Part shown: piece by piece, positions 1-7,057 of the stretch | Layout of the letters: every line of letters begins with the position of its first letter | Numbering within the stretch: position 1 is the first letter of the stretch | Assembly (NCBI GenBank): GCA_028065725.1 | Contig: JAPTVL010000206.1 | Location: forward strand, 1 to 9,510 | Length of the DNA stretch: 9,510 bases | Reading direction: 5' to 3' | DNA from: Betaproteobacteria bacterium | GTDB taxonomy: Bacteria > Pseudomonadota > Gammaproteobacteria > Burkholderiales > Rhodocyclaceae | Position numbers and translations under genes: made by a program | Notes under the pieces: generated by a model | Database searches by the model: none | Seen by the model: only the letters and a program-made list of their open reading frames with translations | Told to the model about the DNA's origin: nothing

Positions 1-101
1 GCGAGCCGGCCTGGGATCCCGATTTCAACACTGCCGATCTGCTGATGCTGCTGCCGATGGCGCAGTTGAACCGCAGCTATGCCCGCCGTCTCATCGCCTG
101 A
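1..101 (+). CDS. GNAT-family acyltransferase, OlsB-like, C-terminal fragment
   Basis: Only the last 32 codons are in the window, read in the frame starting at base 3 and ending at TGA 99-101. The tail carries WDPDFNTADLLMLLPM followed by LNRSYARRLIA. A D-F-x-x-A-D-L-x-x-L-L segment followed by a Y-A-R-R near the end is what I recall for the C-terminus of the OlsB/hemolysin-like GNAT acyltransferases, which transfer a 3-hydroxyacyl group from acyl-ACP to ornithine. The very next gene is a PlsC-type acyltransferase, the usual partner (OlsA) that adds the second acyl chain, and this supports the call. The catalytic core lies outside the window, so substrate and activity cannot be judged. Another member of the GNAT superfamily is possible. 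Confidence 0.6.
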   Translation, partial: EPAWDPDFNTADLLMLLPMAQLNRSYARRLIA

Positions 102-120
102 GTCGTCTTACAATGGGCAG

Positions 121-930
121 GTGAACTTCGCCCGTCCAGCCGTCTTTCTTCGCTGCACCACCCGCATCAGCCTGCTGATGCTGCACCTCGCGTGGGGGGT
201 GACCGTGGCCGGTCTGGCGTTTCCCCTGCTCGAGCCTGCACAACGCGACCGCTTCATCATGGCCTGGGCGCGGCGCCTGTTGCGGGTGCTCGGCGTGCGG
301 GCGCAGTTAGCGCCTGCACCCAGCTTGCCGGGTGGCGCGCTGCTGGTGTGCAACCACGTGTCCTGGCTGGACATCTATCTGATCTACGCCGCACAACGGG
401 TGCATTTCGTTTCCAAGGCCGAGGTGCGGACATGGCCGGTGGCGGGCTGGCTGGCGCACAAGACCGGCACCCTGTTCATCGAACGCGGGCGCCGCGCCGA
501 TACCGCGCGCATCAATACCGAGATGCGCGAATTGATGCAGGACGGTGCGTGGGTAGCGGTATTTCCCGAAGGCACGACCAGCGACGGCCGCGGTCTGAGG
601 CGGTTTATGCCATCGCTCTTGCAGCCGGCGGTGCAACTGAACTGCCCGGTCGTGCCGGCGGCCTTGCGTTACCGCACGCTGGCAGGCGAGTACACCGCGG
701 CACCTGCCTACATCGACAACATCAGCATGTGGCAAAGCCTGAAGCAGATCGTCAGCGCGCCCGGCCTCCTCGCCGAACTGCACTTCGGCGAACCGATCCT
801 GCCGAATGGCCACCGGCGCGAACTGGCCGCGCAGGCCGAAGCGGCAACCGCCAGTCTCTTGGGGCTCAGGATTCCGGGTGCCGCATCGGTGGACACTTCA
901 CCGCAAACACCTGCCGATCCTCCAGCCTGA
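121..930 (+). CDS. olsA: 1-acyl-glycerol-3-phosphate / lyso-ornithine-lipid acyltransferase (PlsC family, OlsA-like)
   Basis: This PlsC/LPLAT-family enzyme transfers an acyl chain to a lysolipid at the inner membrane. Counting from the upstream ATG at 79, the family blocks are all present: NHVSWLD with the catalytic H93-x4-D98 pair, FIERG at 133-137, FPEGTTS at 162-168, and VPAAL at 192-196. Residues about 30-52 form a hydrophobic membrane-binding segment. The start is uncertain. The ATG at 79 overlaps the upstream gene by 23 bp and adds 14 unremarkable residues. The GTG at 121 lies 19 bp after the upstream stop and begins close to the hydrophobic segment where this family usually starts, so it is preferred (269 aa). 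Neither has a clear ribosome binding site. Position directly behind an OlsB-like gene suggests ornithine-lipid synthesis, but a general PlsC role in phosphatidate synthesis cannot be excluded. The last 65 bp overlap apaH on the opposite strand. Confidence 0.85.
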   Translation: MNFARPAVFLRCTTRISLLMLHLAWGVTVAGLAFPLLEPAQRDRFIMAWARRLLRVLGVRAQLAPAPSLPGGALLVCNHVSWLDIYLIYAAQRVHFVSKAEVRTWPVAGWLAHKTGTLFIERGRRADTARINTEMRELMQDGAWVAVFPEGTTSDGRGLRRFMPSLLQPAVQLNCPVVPAALRYRTLAGEYTAAPAYIDNISMWQSLKQIVSAPGLLAELHFGEPILPNGHRRELAAQAEAATASLLGLRIPGAASVDTSPQTPADPPA

Positions 931-1687
931 CCGCAGTCAATCTGCCGCCCCACAGGCAGCCGGTGTCCAGCGCGATCAGATCGCTGCGGTTGATCAGCCC
1001 GAGCGTCGACCAGTGGCCGATGACGAAGGTCGCGTCCGCGCTCTTCCGCCCCGGCACCTCGAACCATGGCAGCCAGCCGGCCGGCTGTGTGCCGGGCGCG
1101 CCCTTGTGGTGGAATTCCATTTCGCCGTCGGTTGAACAGTAGCGCAGCCGGGTGAAGGCGTTGACGATCACCCGCAGCCGCTCGATGCCCTGCAGATCCG
1201 CATCCCATGCGACCGGTGCGTTGCCGTACATCTGCGTGAAAAAGTCGCGGTAGTGCGCACCCTGCAGCGCCGCCTCGGCTTCCGCCGCGCGTAGCATGAT
1301 GTCGTCCGGCGTCCAGCCCGGCAGCACGCCCGCATGCACCATCAGAACATCGCCTTCGCGCCAGGCCAGTTTCTGATGGCGCAGCCACGCCAGCAGCTCG
1401 TCACGATCGGGCGCACCCAGCACCTCGTCCAGCGTGTCGCCCTTGTGCGCGCGGCCGAAGCCTTCTGCCAGCGCCAGCAAGTGCAGATCGTGATTACCGA
1501 GCACGCAGATGGCGGCGTCACCCAGGTTTTTCACAAAGCGCAGCACCGCCAGCGAGTCCGGTCCACGGTTGACCAGATCGCCGACAAACCACAGCCGGTC
1601 GGCCGCTGGGTCGAACTTCAGTTCATCCAGCAGGCGCAGCAGGGACGTCTGGCAACCCTGAAGATCGCCAATGGCATAGGTAGGCAT
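866..1687 (-). CDS. apaH: Bis(5'-nucleosyl)-tetraphosphatase, symmetrical (diadenosine tetraphosphatase)
   Basis: ApaH splits Ap4A and related dinucleoside polyphosphates symmetrically into two ADP, using a dinuclear metal centre of the calcineurin-like phosphoesterase fold; it acts in the cytoplasm. The 273-aa length fits the family (about 270-280). The metal-binding blocks occur in order: GDLQGC at 7-12, [10 protein letters not shown] at 36-45, GNHDLHLL at 64-71, MVHAG at 116-120, GHWS at 224-227, and the ApaH-typical LDTGCLWGG at 240-248. The start MPTYAIGD places the first motif at the expected distance. No Shine-Dalgarno is visible: the bases just before the ATG are an AT-rich stretch reading TATTTTAT. 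A TATGAT at 1725-1730 (read on the minus strand) might be a -10 box, but no good -35 accompanies it. The gene is divergent from the glutaredoxin-like gene and convergent, with overlap, on the acyltransferase, so it is probably monocistronic. Confidence 0.96.
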   Translation of the reverse strand: MPTYAIGDLQGCQTSLLRLLDELKFDPAADRLWFVGDLVNRGPDSLAVLRFVKNLGDAAICVLGNHDLHLLALAEGFGRAHKGDTLDEVLGAPDRDELLAWLRHQKLAWREGDVLMVHAGVLPGWTPDDIMLRAAEAEAALQGAHYRDFFTQMYGNAPVAWDADLQGIERLRVIVNAFTRLRYCSTDGEMEFHHKGAPGTQPAGWLPWFEVPGRKSADATFVIGHWSTLGLINRSDLIALDTGCLWGGRLTAVRLEDRQVFAVKCPPMRHPES

Positions 1688-1765
1688 ATAAAATACGGTT
1701 TCGTTTTACGCTGTGTTGACCCGCATCATAGCGCTCCCGCCTGAACCTCTTGTGACGCCTGCGCC

Positions 1766-2158
1766 ATGAAACCCCTGATCCGCCTGTTTTTCAAAACCCT
1801 GCGCGCCGTCCTCGGCCCGCTCATGCTGCTGGGCAACTGGCTCACCCGGCCCAAGGGCATCGTGCGCCCGGCAGCCGGGCAGGCGGCCGTCGACGCGCGC
1901 ACGCGCAATCTGACGCTGTACCACTTTCCGACCTGCCCGTTCTGCCTGAAGACCCGGCGCACGATGCGGCGGCTGTCGCTCGACATCGAACTGCGCGACG
2001 CCCGCCAAGACGAAGCCCACCGCGCCGCGCTGATCGCCGGCGGCGGCAAGCCGCAGGTGCCCTGCCTGCTGATCACCGACGCCGACGGCAAACAGGCCTG
2101 GCTGTACGAGTCGGATGCCATCAACGGGTATCTGCATCGCGAATTCGGCGCGGCATGA
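1766..2158 (+). CDS. Membrane-tethered glutaredoxin / GST N-terminal-domain protein
   Basis: A 130-aa single-domain thioredoxin-fold protein. Residues 1-27 form a basic, hydrophobic/amphipathic helix (MKPLIRLFFK onward) with no recognisable signal-peptidase site, suggesting attachment to the inner face of the membrane. A linker follows, then a glutaredoxin-like fold: LTLYHFPTCPFC with the CPFC redox pair at C57/C60, the cis-proline region QVPCL with P99, and YESDAI at 114-119, the block that contacts the glutathione gamma-glutamyl group in GST N-domains and glutaredoxins. The all-alpha GST C-terminal domain is absent. The likely activity is glutathione-dependent thiol-disulfide exchange; the substrate is unknown. 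A Cys directly after the cis-proline (C100) is a third thiol near the active site. Its stop overlaps the start of rep by four bases (ATGA), implying co-transcription and coupled translation. No clear ribosome binding site precedes the ATG. Confidence 0.85.
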   Translation: MKPLIRLFFKTLRAVLGPLMLLGNWLTRPKGIVRPAAGQAAVDARTRNLTLYHFPTCPFCLKTRRTMRRLSLDIELRDARQDEAHRAALIAGGGKPQVPCLLITDADGKQAWLYESDAINGYLHREFGAA

Positions 2159-4137
2159 GTCTGCTGTCCGCGCTCAACCCGCCGCAGCGCGAGGCGGCGA
2201 AGTATCTCGATGGCCCCATGCTGGTGCTGGCCGGCGCCGGCTCGGGCAAGACCCGCGTGATCACTCACAAGATCGCCTATCTGATCGGCGAATGCGGCTA
2301 CAAGCCGGGCTCGATCGCGGCGATCACCTTCACCAACAAGGCCGCACGCGAGATGCAGGAGCGGGCCGCGAAGCTCACCCAGGGCGTCAACACCAAGGGC
2401 CTCATCGTCACCACCTTCCACTCGATGGGCCTGCGCATGCTGCGCGAGGACGCGAAGTTCGCCGAGCTGAAGCCGGCGTTTTCCATCCTCGATTCGGCCG
2501 ACGCAGCCGGCATTGTTTCGGAGATCCTCAAGACCACCGACAAGCAGGAAATCCGCCGCGCGGTCGCCCGCATCTCGCTGTGGAAGAACGAACTGAAGTC
2601 GCCCGCCGCCGCCCTGCAATCGGCAGAGGACGACAACGCGCGCGCCTACGCGAAGATCTACGACCGCTACGACGCCACCCTGCGCGCCTATCAGGCGGTC
2701 GACTTCGACGACCTCATCCGCCTGCCGGCCGAGTTGCTCGACACCCACGCCGAGCTGCGCGAGAAGTGGCAGAACCGCCTGCGCCACATTCTGGTCGACG
2801 AATACCAGGACACCAACGTCGCGCAGTACCGCCTGCTGCAGAAGCTCACCGGGGTGCGCGCGGCGTTCACCGCGGTCGGCGACGACGACCAGGCGATCTA
2901 CGGCTGGCGCGGCGCCTCGGCGGACAACCTGCGGCAGCTGAACGAGGACTACCCGCACCTGCACGTGGTGAAGCTGGAGCAGAACTACCGCTCGACGGTG
3001 CGCATCCTGAAGGCCGCCAACAGCCTGATCGCCAACAATCCCAAGCTGTTCGAGAAACGGCTGTGGAGCGACCTCGGCCATGGCGACGCGATCCAGGTGA
3101 TGCCGACACGCGACGACGAGCACGAGGCCGAGTCGGTGGTGATGCGCCTCTTGTCGCACAAATTCCAGAACCGTACCGAATGGCGCGATTACGCGATCCT
3201 GTATCGCGGCAACTACCAGGCGCGCGTGTTCGAGCAGGCGCTGAGGAATGAGAAGGTCCCCTACCAGCTCTCGGGCGGGCAATCGTTTTTCGACCGCGCC
3301 GAGATCAAGGACGTGATCGCCTACCTGCGCCTGATCGCCAACAGCGACGACGACCCCGCCTTCATCCGCGCGGTCACCACACCCAAGCGCGGCATCGGCG
3401 CCGCCACCCTGGAAAAGCTCGGCCAGGTCGCCGCCACCCTGCACGTAAGCCTGTTCGAAGCAGTGTTCTCGGCCGCGGCCGCGGCGCAGATCGGCGAGCG
3501 CCAGCTGGCGCCGCTGGTCGAGTTTTGCAATTTCATCAACCGCTTCGAAGAACGGGTCGCGCGTGAGCCGGCGGGCGAACTGCTGGACGATCTGCTGAAG
3601 TCGGTCGACTACGAGGTCTATCTGTTCGACCAGGACGACCAGCGCGCGGCGCAGAACAAGTGGAACAACGTGCTGGAATTCGCCGCCTGGATGGCCAAGA
3701 AAGGCGAGGAGGACGAGAAGGATTTGCTGCAGCTCACGCAGACCATCGCGCTGATCACGCTGCTGGAAGGCCGCGAGGAAACAGAGCCCGACGCGGTGCG
3801 ACTCTCAACCCTGCACGCCGCCAAGGGGCTGGAGTTCGGCCATGTGTTTCTGGTCGGCGTCGAGGAAAACATCCTGCCGCACCGCGATGCGGTAGACGAA
3901 GGCCGGCTGGAAGAGGAGCGGCGCCTGATGTACGTCGGCGTCACCCGCGCGAAGAAGTCGCTCACCCTCTCCTACTGCTCGCGCCGCAAGCGCGCCCGCG
4001 AAACGGTGGCCTGCGACCCTTCGCGCTTCATCGACGAATTGGGCGACGACGTGCGTCAGCCGGAAAAACCCTCCAGCGCAGACGCAAAGGCCAGCGGCAG
4101 TGATCGTCTCGCTGCGCTGAAAGCGATGCTGGGCTAG
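2155..4137 (+). CDS. rep: ATP-dependent DNA helicase Rep (superfamily 1, 3'-5')
   Basis: Rep is a 3'-to-5' SF1A helicase that clears proteins ahead of the replisome and helps restart forks. All helicase motifs are intact in this 660-aa protein: Q motif LNPPQREA at 7-14, Walker A AGAGSGKT at 26-33, motif Ia ITFTNKAAREM at 57-67, Walker B DEYQDT at 215-220, motif III GDDDQAIYGWRGA at 242-254, motif IV QNYRS at 276-280, motif V STLHAAKGLE at 551-560, and motif VI EERRLMYVGVTRAK at 587-600. The stretch after motif IV (ILKAANSLIANNP, FEKRLWS, DYAILYRGN, SGGQSFF) follows E. coli Rep closely, and the length (Rep is about 673 aa) also favours Rep over UvrD or PcrA, which are longer. Residues 630-650 are a polar, probably disordered linker before a short LAALKAMLG end. 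Translation probably depends on the upstream gene because the start lies inside its stop codon. Confidence 0.95.
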   Translation: MSLLSALNPPQREAAKYLDGPMLVLAGAGSGKTRVITHKIAYLIGECGYKPGSIAAITFTNKAAREMQERAAKLTQGVNTKGLIVTTFHSMGLRMLREDAKFAELKPAFSILDSADAAGIVSEILKTTDKQEIRRAVARISLWKNELKSPAAALQSAEDDNARAYAKIYDRYDATLRAYQAVDFDDLIRLPAELLDTHAELREKWQNRLRHILVDEYQDTNVAQYRLLQKLTGVRAAFTAVGDDDQAIYGWRGASADNLRQLNEDYPHLHVVKLEQNYRSTVRILKAANSLIANNPKLFEKRLWSDLGHGDAIQVMPTRDDEHEAESVVMRLLSHKFQNRTEWRDYAILYRGNYQARVFEQALRNEKVPYQLSGGQSFFDRAEIKDVIAYLRLIANSDDDPAFIRAVTTPKRGIGAATLEKLGQVAATLHVSLFEAVFSAAAAAQIGERQLAPLVEFCNFINRFEERVAREPAGELLDDLLKSVDYEVYLFDQDDQRAAQNKWNNVLEFAAWMAKKGEEDEKDLLQLTQTIALITLLEGREETEPDAVRLSTLHAAKGLEFGHVFLVGVEENILPHRDAVDEGRLEEERRLMYVGVTRAKKSLTLSYCSRRKRARETVACDPSRFIDELGDDVRQPEKPSSADAKASGSDRLAALKAMLG

Positions 4138-4170
4138 GCGGGAAAAGCAGGGCCAAGGTCGGCCCTGTCT
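4138..4170 (-). terminator. Hairpin between rep and the cytochrome gene, probable terminator
   Basis: A perfect 7-bp inverted repeat, CAGGGCC (4148-4154) and GGCCCTG (4161-4167), encloses a 6-base loop. Read on the minus strand the stem is followed by CTTTTCCC, a short T-run that would terminate the cytochrome transcript, whose stop codon is about 10 bp away. On the plus strand it lies 10 bp after the rep stop but is followed only by TCTC, so termination of rep there would be weaker. It may serve both convergent genes. Confidence 0.5.
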
Positions 4171-4177
4171 CAGGACG

Positions 4178-4495
4178 TCAGCAACCCAGGATCCACTTCG
4201 ACAGTGTCTGGGCGTCCGCGGGCGGGATCTTTTGCGCCGGCATCGGGATTTTCCCCCACTTGCCCTTGGAGCCCTTCAGTATTCCTTCGGTCAGCATGGC
4301 CTCGGCGTCCCCCTTACCGCAGCCCAGACCCATCTTGTACTTGGTAGAAATGTCCTTGAAAGAAGGTCCCAGTTTCTTCTTTTCCACGTCATGGCAGGCC
4401 ATGCATTTGCTCTTGGCAGCAAGCTCGGGGCTCGCATGCACCGGAGCCACGTACAGGGGGAGGGCAAGGGCGATCACGGCAGCAAATAGCTTCAT
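4178..4495 (-). CDS. Periplasmic class I cytochrome c (c551/c552-like)
   Basis: A 105-aa precursor of a small soluble electron carrier. Residues 1-21 are a Sec signal peptide: MK, then a hydrophobic core, ending in HAS with probable cleavage after A21, leaving a mature protein of about 84 residues. The single haem site is CMACH at 31-35, giving the covalent Cys pair and the proximal His. KKLGPSF follows, as in bacterial c551/c552, and the distal ligand is M85 in KWGKIPMPAQ. The C-terminal helix is DAQTLSKWIL. It probably passes electrons between the bc1 complex and a terminal oxidase or reductase in the periplasm; the partner cannot be told from here. Oddity: two cysteines outside the haem motif, C59 and the C-terminal residue C105. 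The gene appears to be a single-gene unit with its own promoter and a downstream hairpin. Confidence 0.93.
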   Translation of the reverse strand: MKLFAAVIALALPLYVAPVHASPELAAKSKCMACHDVEKKKLGPSFKDISTKYKMGLGCGKGDAEAMLTEGILKGSKGKWGKIPMPAQKIPPADAQTLSKWILGC

Positions 4496-4534
4496 TTCTG
4501 TTTTCCATTAAGCGGACAAGAACATCCGTAACTA

Positions 4535-4562
4535 ATTATATTCACCATTTTCGCCCTGTCCA
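4535..4562 (-). promoter_or_regulatory. Sigma70-like promoter of the cytochrome c gene
   Basis: Read on the minus strand, a TGGACA -35 box (4557-4562, five of six matches to consensus) is followed after 16 bp by a perfect TATAAT -10 box (4535-4540). Transcription would begin near 4528, giving a leader of about 30 bases before the cytochrome ATG at 4493-4495. The leader contains only a weak GGA-type ribosome binding site (in ATGGAAAACAGAA). The surrounding 40 bases are clearly AT-rich compared with the rest of the window. Predicted by eye; no start site is known. Confidence 0.6.
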
Positions 4563-4625
4563 GCCCGTACGGAATTGGTTTGCAACCCAGATAAAAAGGG
4601 TGCCGCGGACTGTTTGTGAGAGGTG

Positions 4626-4650
4626 CAAAAGGTATCCCCCTCGAGGGGAT
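4626..4650 (-). terminator. Possible rho-independent terminator downstream of the c-di-GMP gene
   Basis: On the minus strand, ATCCCC (4645-4650) pairs with GGGGAT (4634-4639) around a 5-base loop, and the stem is followed by ACCTTTTGC. The core is the 12-base palindrome CCCCTCGAGGGG. It lies about 60 bp beyond the stop codon of the GGDEF-EAL gene and could end its transcript. The T-run is only four bases, so confidence is moderate. Confidence 0.4.
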
Positions 4651-4669
4651 GGGGGTTGCCCACCACCCG

Positions 4670-4687
4670 AGCCGGGCATGCCCGGCT
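4670..4687. repeat. Perfect 18-bp palindrome
   Basis: AGCCGGGCATGCCCGGCT reads identically on both strands. It lies 20 bp beyond the stop of the GGDEF-EAL gene. As RNA it could form a strong GC stem with a tiny CATG loop, but neither side has a T-run. It may be part of a tandem terminator region together with the hairpin at 4634-4650, a protein-binding site, or one copy of a dispersed intergenic palindrome. The window contains only this copy as far as I can see. Confidence 0.6.
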
Positions 4688-4707
4688 GTTTCATTGGGAG
4701 GATGGAC

Positions 4708-6819
4708 CTAGGCTGTCGCCCGACGCGGACCGGCGTGCATCAAGCTGACGCATTCATCGGGCGGCAACGGGCGGCTGAACAAATAGCCCTGAGCCTGGTC
4801 GCAATGATTGGCCTTCAGATAAGCCAGTTGCGATTCGGATTCGACCCCTTCCGCCACCACAGTCAGGCCGAGGCTGCGGGCCAGCGTGATGATGGCACGC
4901 ACGATTGCGGTGTCGTTGTCGTCGCCCGGGATGTCATCGATGAAGGAACGATCGATCTTCAGGCAGTGGATGGAAAAAGTTTTCAGGTAGCTCAGCGACG
5001 AATAGCCGGTACCGAAGTCGTCGACTGCGATACGGATGCCCAGACGCTCAAGTTCAGCCAGGACGACTGCGGCGGACGCCATGCTGTCCATGATCGACGA
5101 TTCGGTGATTTCCAGTTCGAGGTCGGCCGGCGGAAGCCCGGTTTCGCGGAGAACGATGCTGATTTCCTCGGCCAGATCCTTTTGCCGGAACTGGCGCGTC
5201 GACAGGTTGACCGCCATGCTGCCGGCCTGCAACCCTTGATTCTGCCACTCGCGCATCTGGCGGCAGGCCTCCCGCAACACCCAGTTACCCATCGGCAGAA
5301 TCAGTCCGCTCTGTTCGGCGACCGGAATGAATTCTTCCGGGCTGACCGCGCCGAGTTCCGGCGATTGCCAGCGCAGCAGGGCTTCCCAGCCCATCAGGTG
5401 ACCCGAGCGGATTTCCAGTTTTGGCTGATAGTGAAGGACGAATTCCTTGCGTGCGAGCGCATGTTTCAGACGCGCCTCCAGCAGCACCCGGCGCTGGAGC
5501 TCATCGGACAGATCGCGGCTGAACAGCATGAGACAGTTGCGCCCGGACGACTTGGCGCGGTGCAGAGCCAGGTCGGCATACCGCATCAGAACGCTGGCTG
5601 ACTCGCCATCCGCCGGATACGTGACAATGCCGATACTGGCGCTGATTTCCAGACGGTCGTTGCCAATGTCGAACTCTTGGGCCATGGCCTGCATCAGCGT
5701 CTGGCCAACCTGTTTCGCCCGTACGGCCGACGCATTTTCCAGCAGGATCACGAACTCGTCGCCGCTGAAGCGAGCCATGAATGCGGCTTTCGGCAGGCTC
5801 GCGCGAATGCGCTGGGCGACGGCAACCAGCAGCAGGTCGCCGTGCTCGTGACCCAACGTGTCGTTCACATTCTGAAAATAATCCAGGTCCAGCAACAAAA
5901 CGGCGCAGGGCGCATCCTGCCGGGTGCGCGCCATCGCCAGATTAAGCTTGTCGTTGAATGCAGCGCGGTTGGGGAGCCCGGTCAGGTCGTCATGGCTAAG
6001 CATGTGCCGCATCTGGCGGAACGGCCGGCTGACTGCCTCGGCATAGATCGCACGGTAAAGGAAATAATAGGCAGACACCTTGTAGGCGTGTCCCAGCATG
6101 TTGGCCGTGCTGCTCACGTTCACATACACGATGAAGAACAATTCGCCTGCCGCCATCAGCAGCAGGGCCAGTATCAGGCTTTCGGTATCGCAATGGGTAA
6201 TTCGCGTGCGACGCAGATACAGCAGGACGGCGACCGCAATGTAGAGGCCGAACACCCCCCCTTCGAGCGCCACCTTGAGCGGGGTCAATCCCTGGCCGAT
6301 CACATACATCGCCGGCACGATGTCGGGCGACACCAGAAGCCCGTATGAAAACGCCCCCACCAGCAGCAGAACCCCGATCCACCCGTAGCGGCTGGCCGGG
6401 AAACGCGCGGCAGGGGTTTCCGGGAGCAACACATAGGCCAGCAGGCCGAGCCCGGCGGCGAAGCGGCCACACAGCCAGAACAGGATGGATTTGTGGGGGG
6501 AATTGGGGCTGATCAGATCCGGCATGCCCAGATAGGAAAGGAAATGCAGGATGTCGAACAGCGCCACCGCCAGAAACGCACAGCCCAGGACCATGGCACG
6601 GATCGAGCGCGCGGTTTCCTGCGCGCCGTGGCCGGTGAAAAAAACCAGCGCTGCAACGATGATGGCAAAGATTTCCATCATCGAATGGGCCGCCAGGAAA
6701 GTCGGGGTCGAGATCGTCAACTGGTTGGCCGGAACGGCCTGCCACACCAGCAGCGGAATGCTCGTGGCGATTAGCAGCATGCCGGCAAGGCGGTGTGAGT
6801 CCTGTCCTGGCAATTGCAT
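4708..6819 (-). CDS. Membrane MASE3-GGDEF-EAL cyclic-di-GMP protein, probable phosphodiesterase
   Basis: An integral-membrane c-di-GMP turnover protein. Residue numbers count from the longest ATG start at 6909. Residues about 41-295 hold some seven hydrophobic segments resembling the MASE3 sensor (AAHSMMEIFAI, FDILHFLSYLGM, KVSAYYFLYRAIYAEAV). GGDEF domain about 300-465: DDLTGLPNR at 307-315 and DLDYFQNVNDTLGHEHGD are normal, but the signature is SGDEF (382-386), and the RxxD inhibitory site is replaced (P373, A376). EAL domain about 475-725: EALLRW (E509), N568, ELEITES with E600, DDFGTGYSS (D630, D631), K651, AEGVE (E687) and QGYLF (Q707) are all present, so c-di-GMP hydrolysis to pGpG is expected. 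Start: the ATG at 6819 is chosen (703 aa) because AAGAGAGGA lies upstream, though about 13 bases away, and the membrane region begins soon after. The ATGs at 6876 and 6909 have no such site. It appears to stand alone; its ligand is unknown. Confidence 0.92.
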   Translation of the reverse strand: MQLPGQDSHRLAGMLLIATSIPLLVWQAVPANQLTISTPTFLAAHSMMEIFAIIVAALVFFTGHGAQETARSIRAMVLGCAFLAVALFDILHFLSYLGMPDLISPNSPHKSILFWLCGRFAAGLGLLAYVLLPETPAARFPASRYGWIGVLLLVGAFSYGLLVSPDIVPAMYVIGQGLTPLKVALEGGVFGLYIAVAVLLYLRRTRITHCDTESLILALLLMAAGELFFIVYVNVSSTANMLGHAYKVSAYYFLYRAIYAEAVSRPFRQMRHMLSHDDLTGLPNRAAFNDKLNLAMARTRQDAPCAVLLLDLDYFQNVNDTLGHEHGDLLLVAVAQRIRASLPKAAFMARFSGDEFVILLENASAVRAKQVGQTLMQAMAQEFDIGNDRLEISASIGIVTYPADGESASVLMRYADLALHRAKSSGRNCLMLFSRDLSDELQRRVLLEARLKHALARKEFVLHYQPKLEIRSGHLMGWEALLRWQSPELGAVSPEEFIPVAEQSGLILPMGNWVLREACRQMREWQNQGLQAGSMAVNLSTRQFRQKDLAEEISIVLRETGLPPADLELEITESSIMDSMASAAVVLAELERLGIRIAVDDFGTGYSSLSYLKTFSIHCLKIDRSFIDDIPGDDNDTAIVRAIITLARSLGLTVVAEGVESESQLAYLKANHCDQAQGYLFSRPLPPDECVSLMHAGPRRATA

Positions 6820-7057
6820 CAAAGCAGCGTTTCCTCTCTTCTTGGCTGGAGGGTACACATATAACCTTACTGCCATGACAAGTATTTCGGGTTTGCCGCC
6901 TGCAGTCAATGTGCGGCGGCTCTATACCAAGCGGGACGCCGCTCAGATTACACACCCTACGATAACGGCGGTGAGGCGGCACACTTGAGTGCCCGTGCCG
7001 CACTTCGCGCTTGGCCTTGCATTGACGGGGGGCGCCCATCGATCAGGCGCACGCGAG
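6820..7057. other. Intergenic region between the RND permease and the c-di-GMP gene
   Basis: About 240 bp with no credible gene. It should hold the end of the pump transcript and the promoter of the c-di-GMP gene, both read leftward. An inverted repeat, GCGGCAC (6976-6982) and GTGCCGC (6995-7001), with a 12-base loop lies about 57 bp beyond the pump stop. It lacks a T-run, so it is at best a weak terminator candidate. No -35/-10 pair with acceptable spacing stands out for the c-di-GMP gene; a TTGTCA and a TATATG are present but only 12 bp apart. The AAGAGAGGA ribosome-binding-site candidate is at about 6833-6841. Confidence 0.4.

Noticed and set aside
192..1142. A 316-codon plus-strand frame across the acyltransferase and apaH
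   Set aside because: It is out of frame with the PlsC motifs and antisense to apaH; Arg/Ala-rich shadow.
1688..1765. Plus-strand promoter for the glutaredoxin-like gene using TTGACC at 1716-1721
   Set aside because: No acceptable -10 box occurs 16-18 bp downstream (the bases there read about GCCTGA), so the -35 match alone is not evidence.
1726..3444. A 572-codon open frame antisense to the glutaredoxin-like gene and rep
   Set aside because: Its composition (runs of Val, Leu, Gly, Arg, Gln) is that of a shadow frame in GC-rich DNA, and the opposite strand encodes Rep with every motif intact.
4600..5601. A 333-codon plus-strand frame across the intergenic region and the EAL domain
   Set aside because: It is antisense to the conserved EAL domain and its product shows no recognisable motif.
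5996..7039. A 347-codon minus-strand frame starting upstream of the c-di-GMP gene
   Set aside because: It lies out of frame with the MASE3 coding sequence, is rich in Arg/Pro/His and shows no domain; it is a shadow of the real gene.
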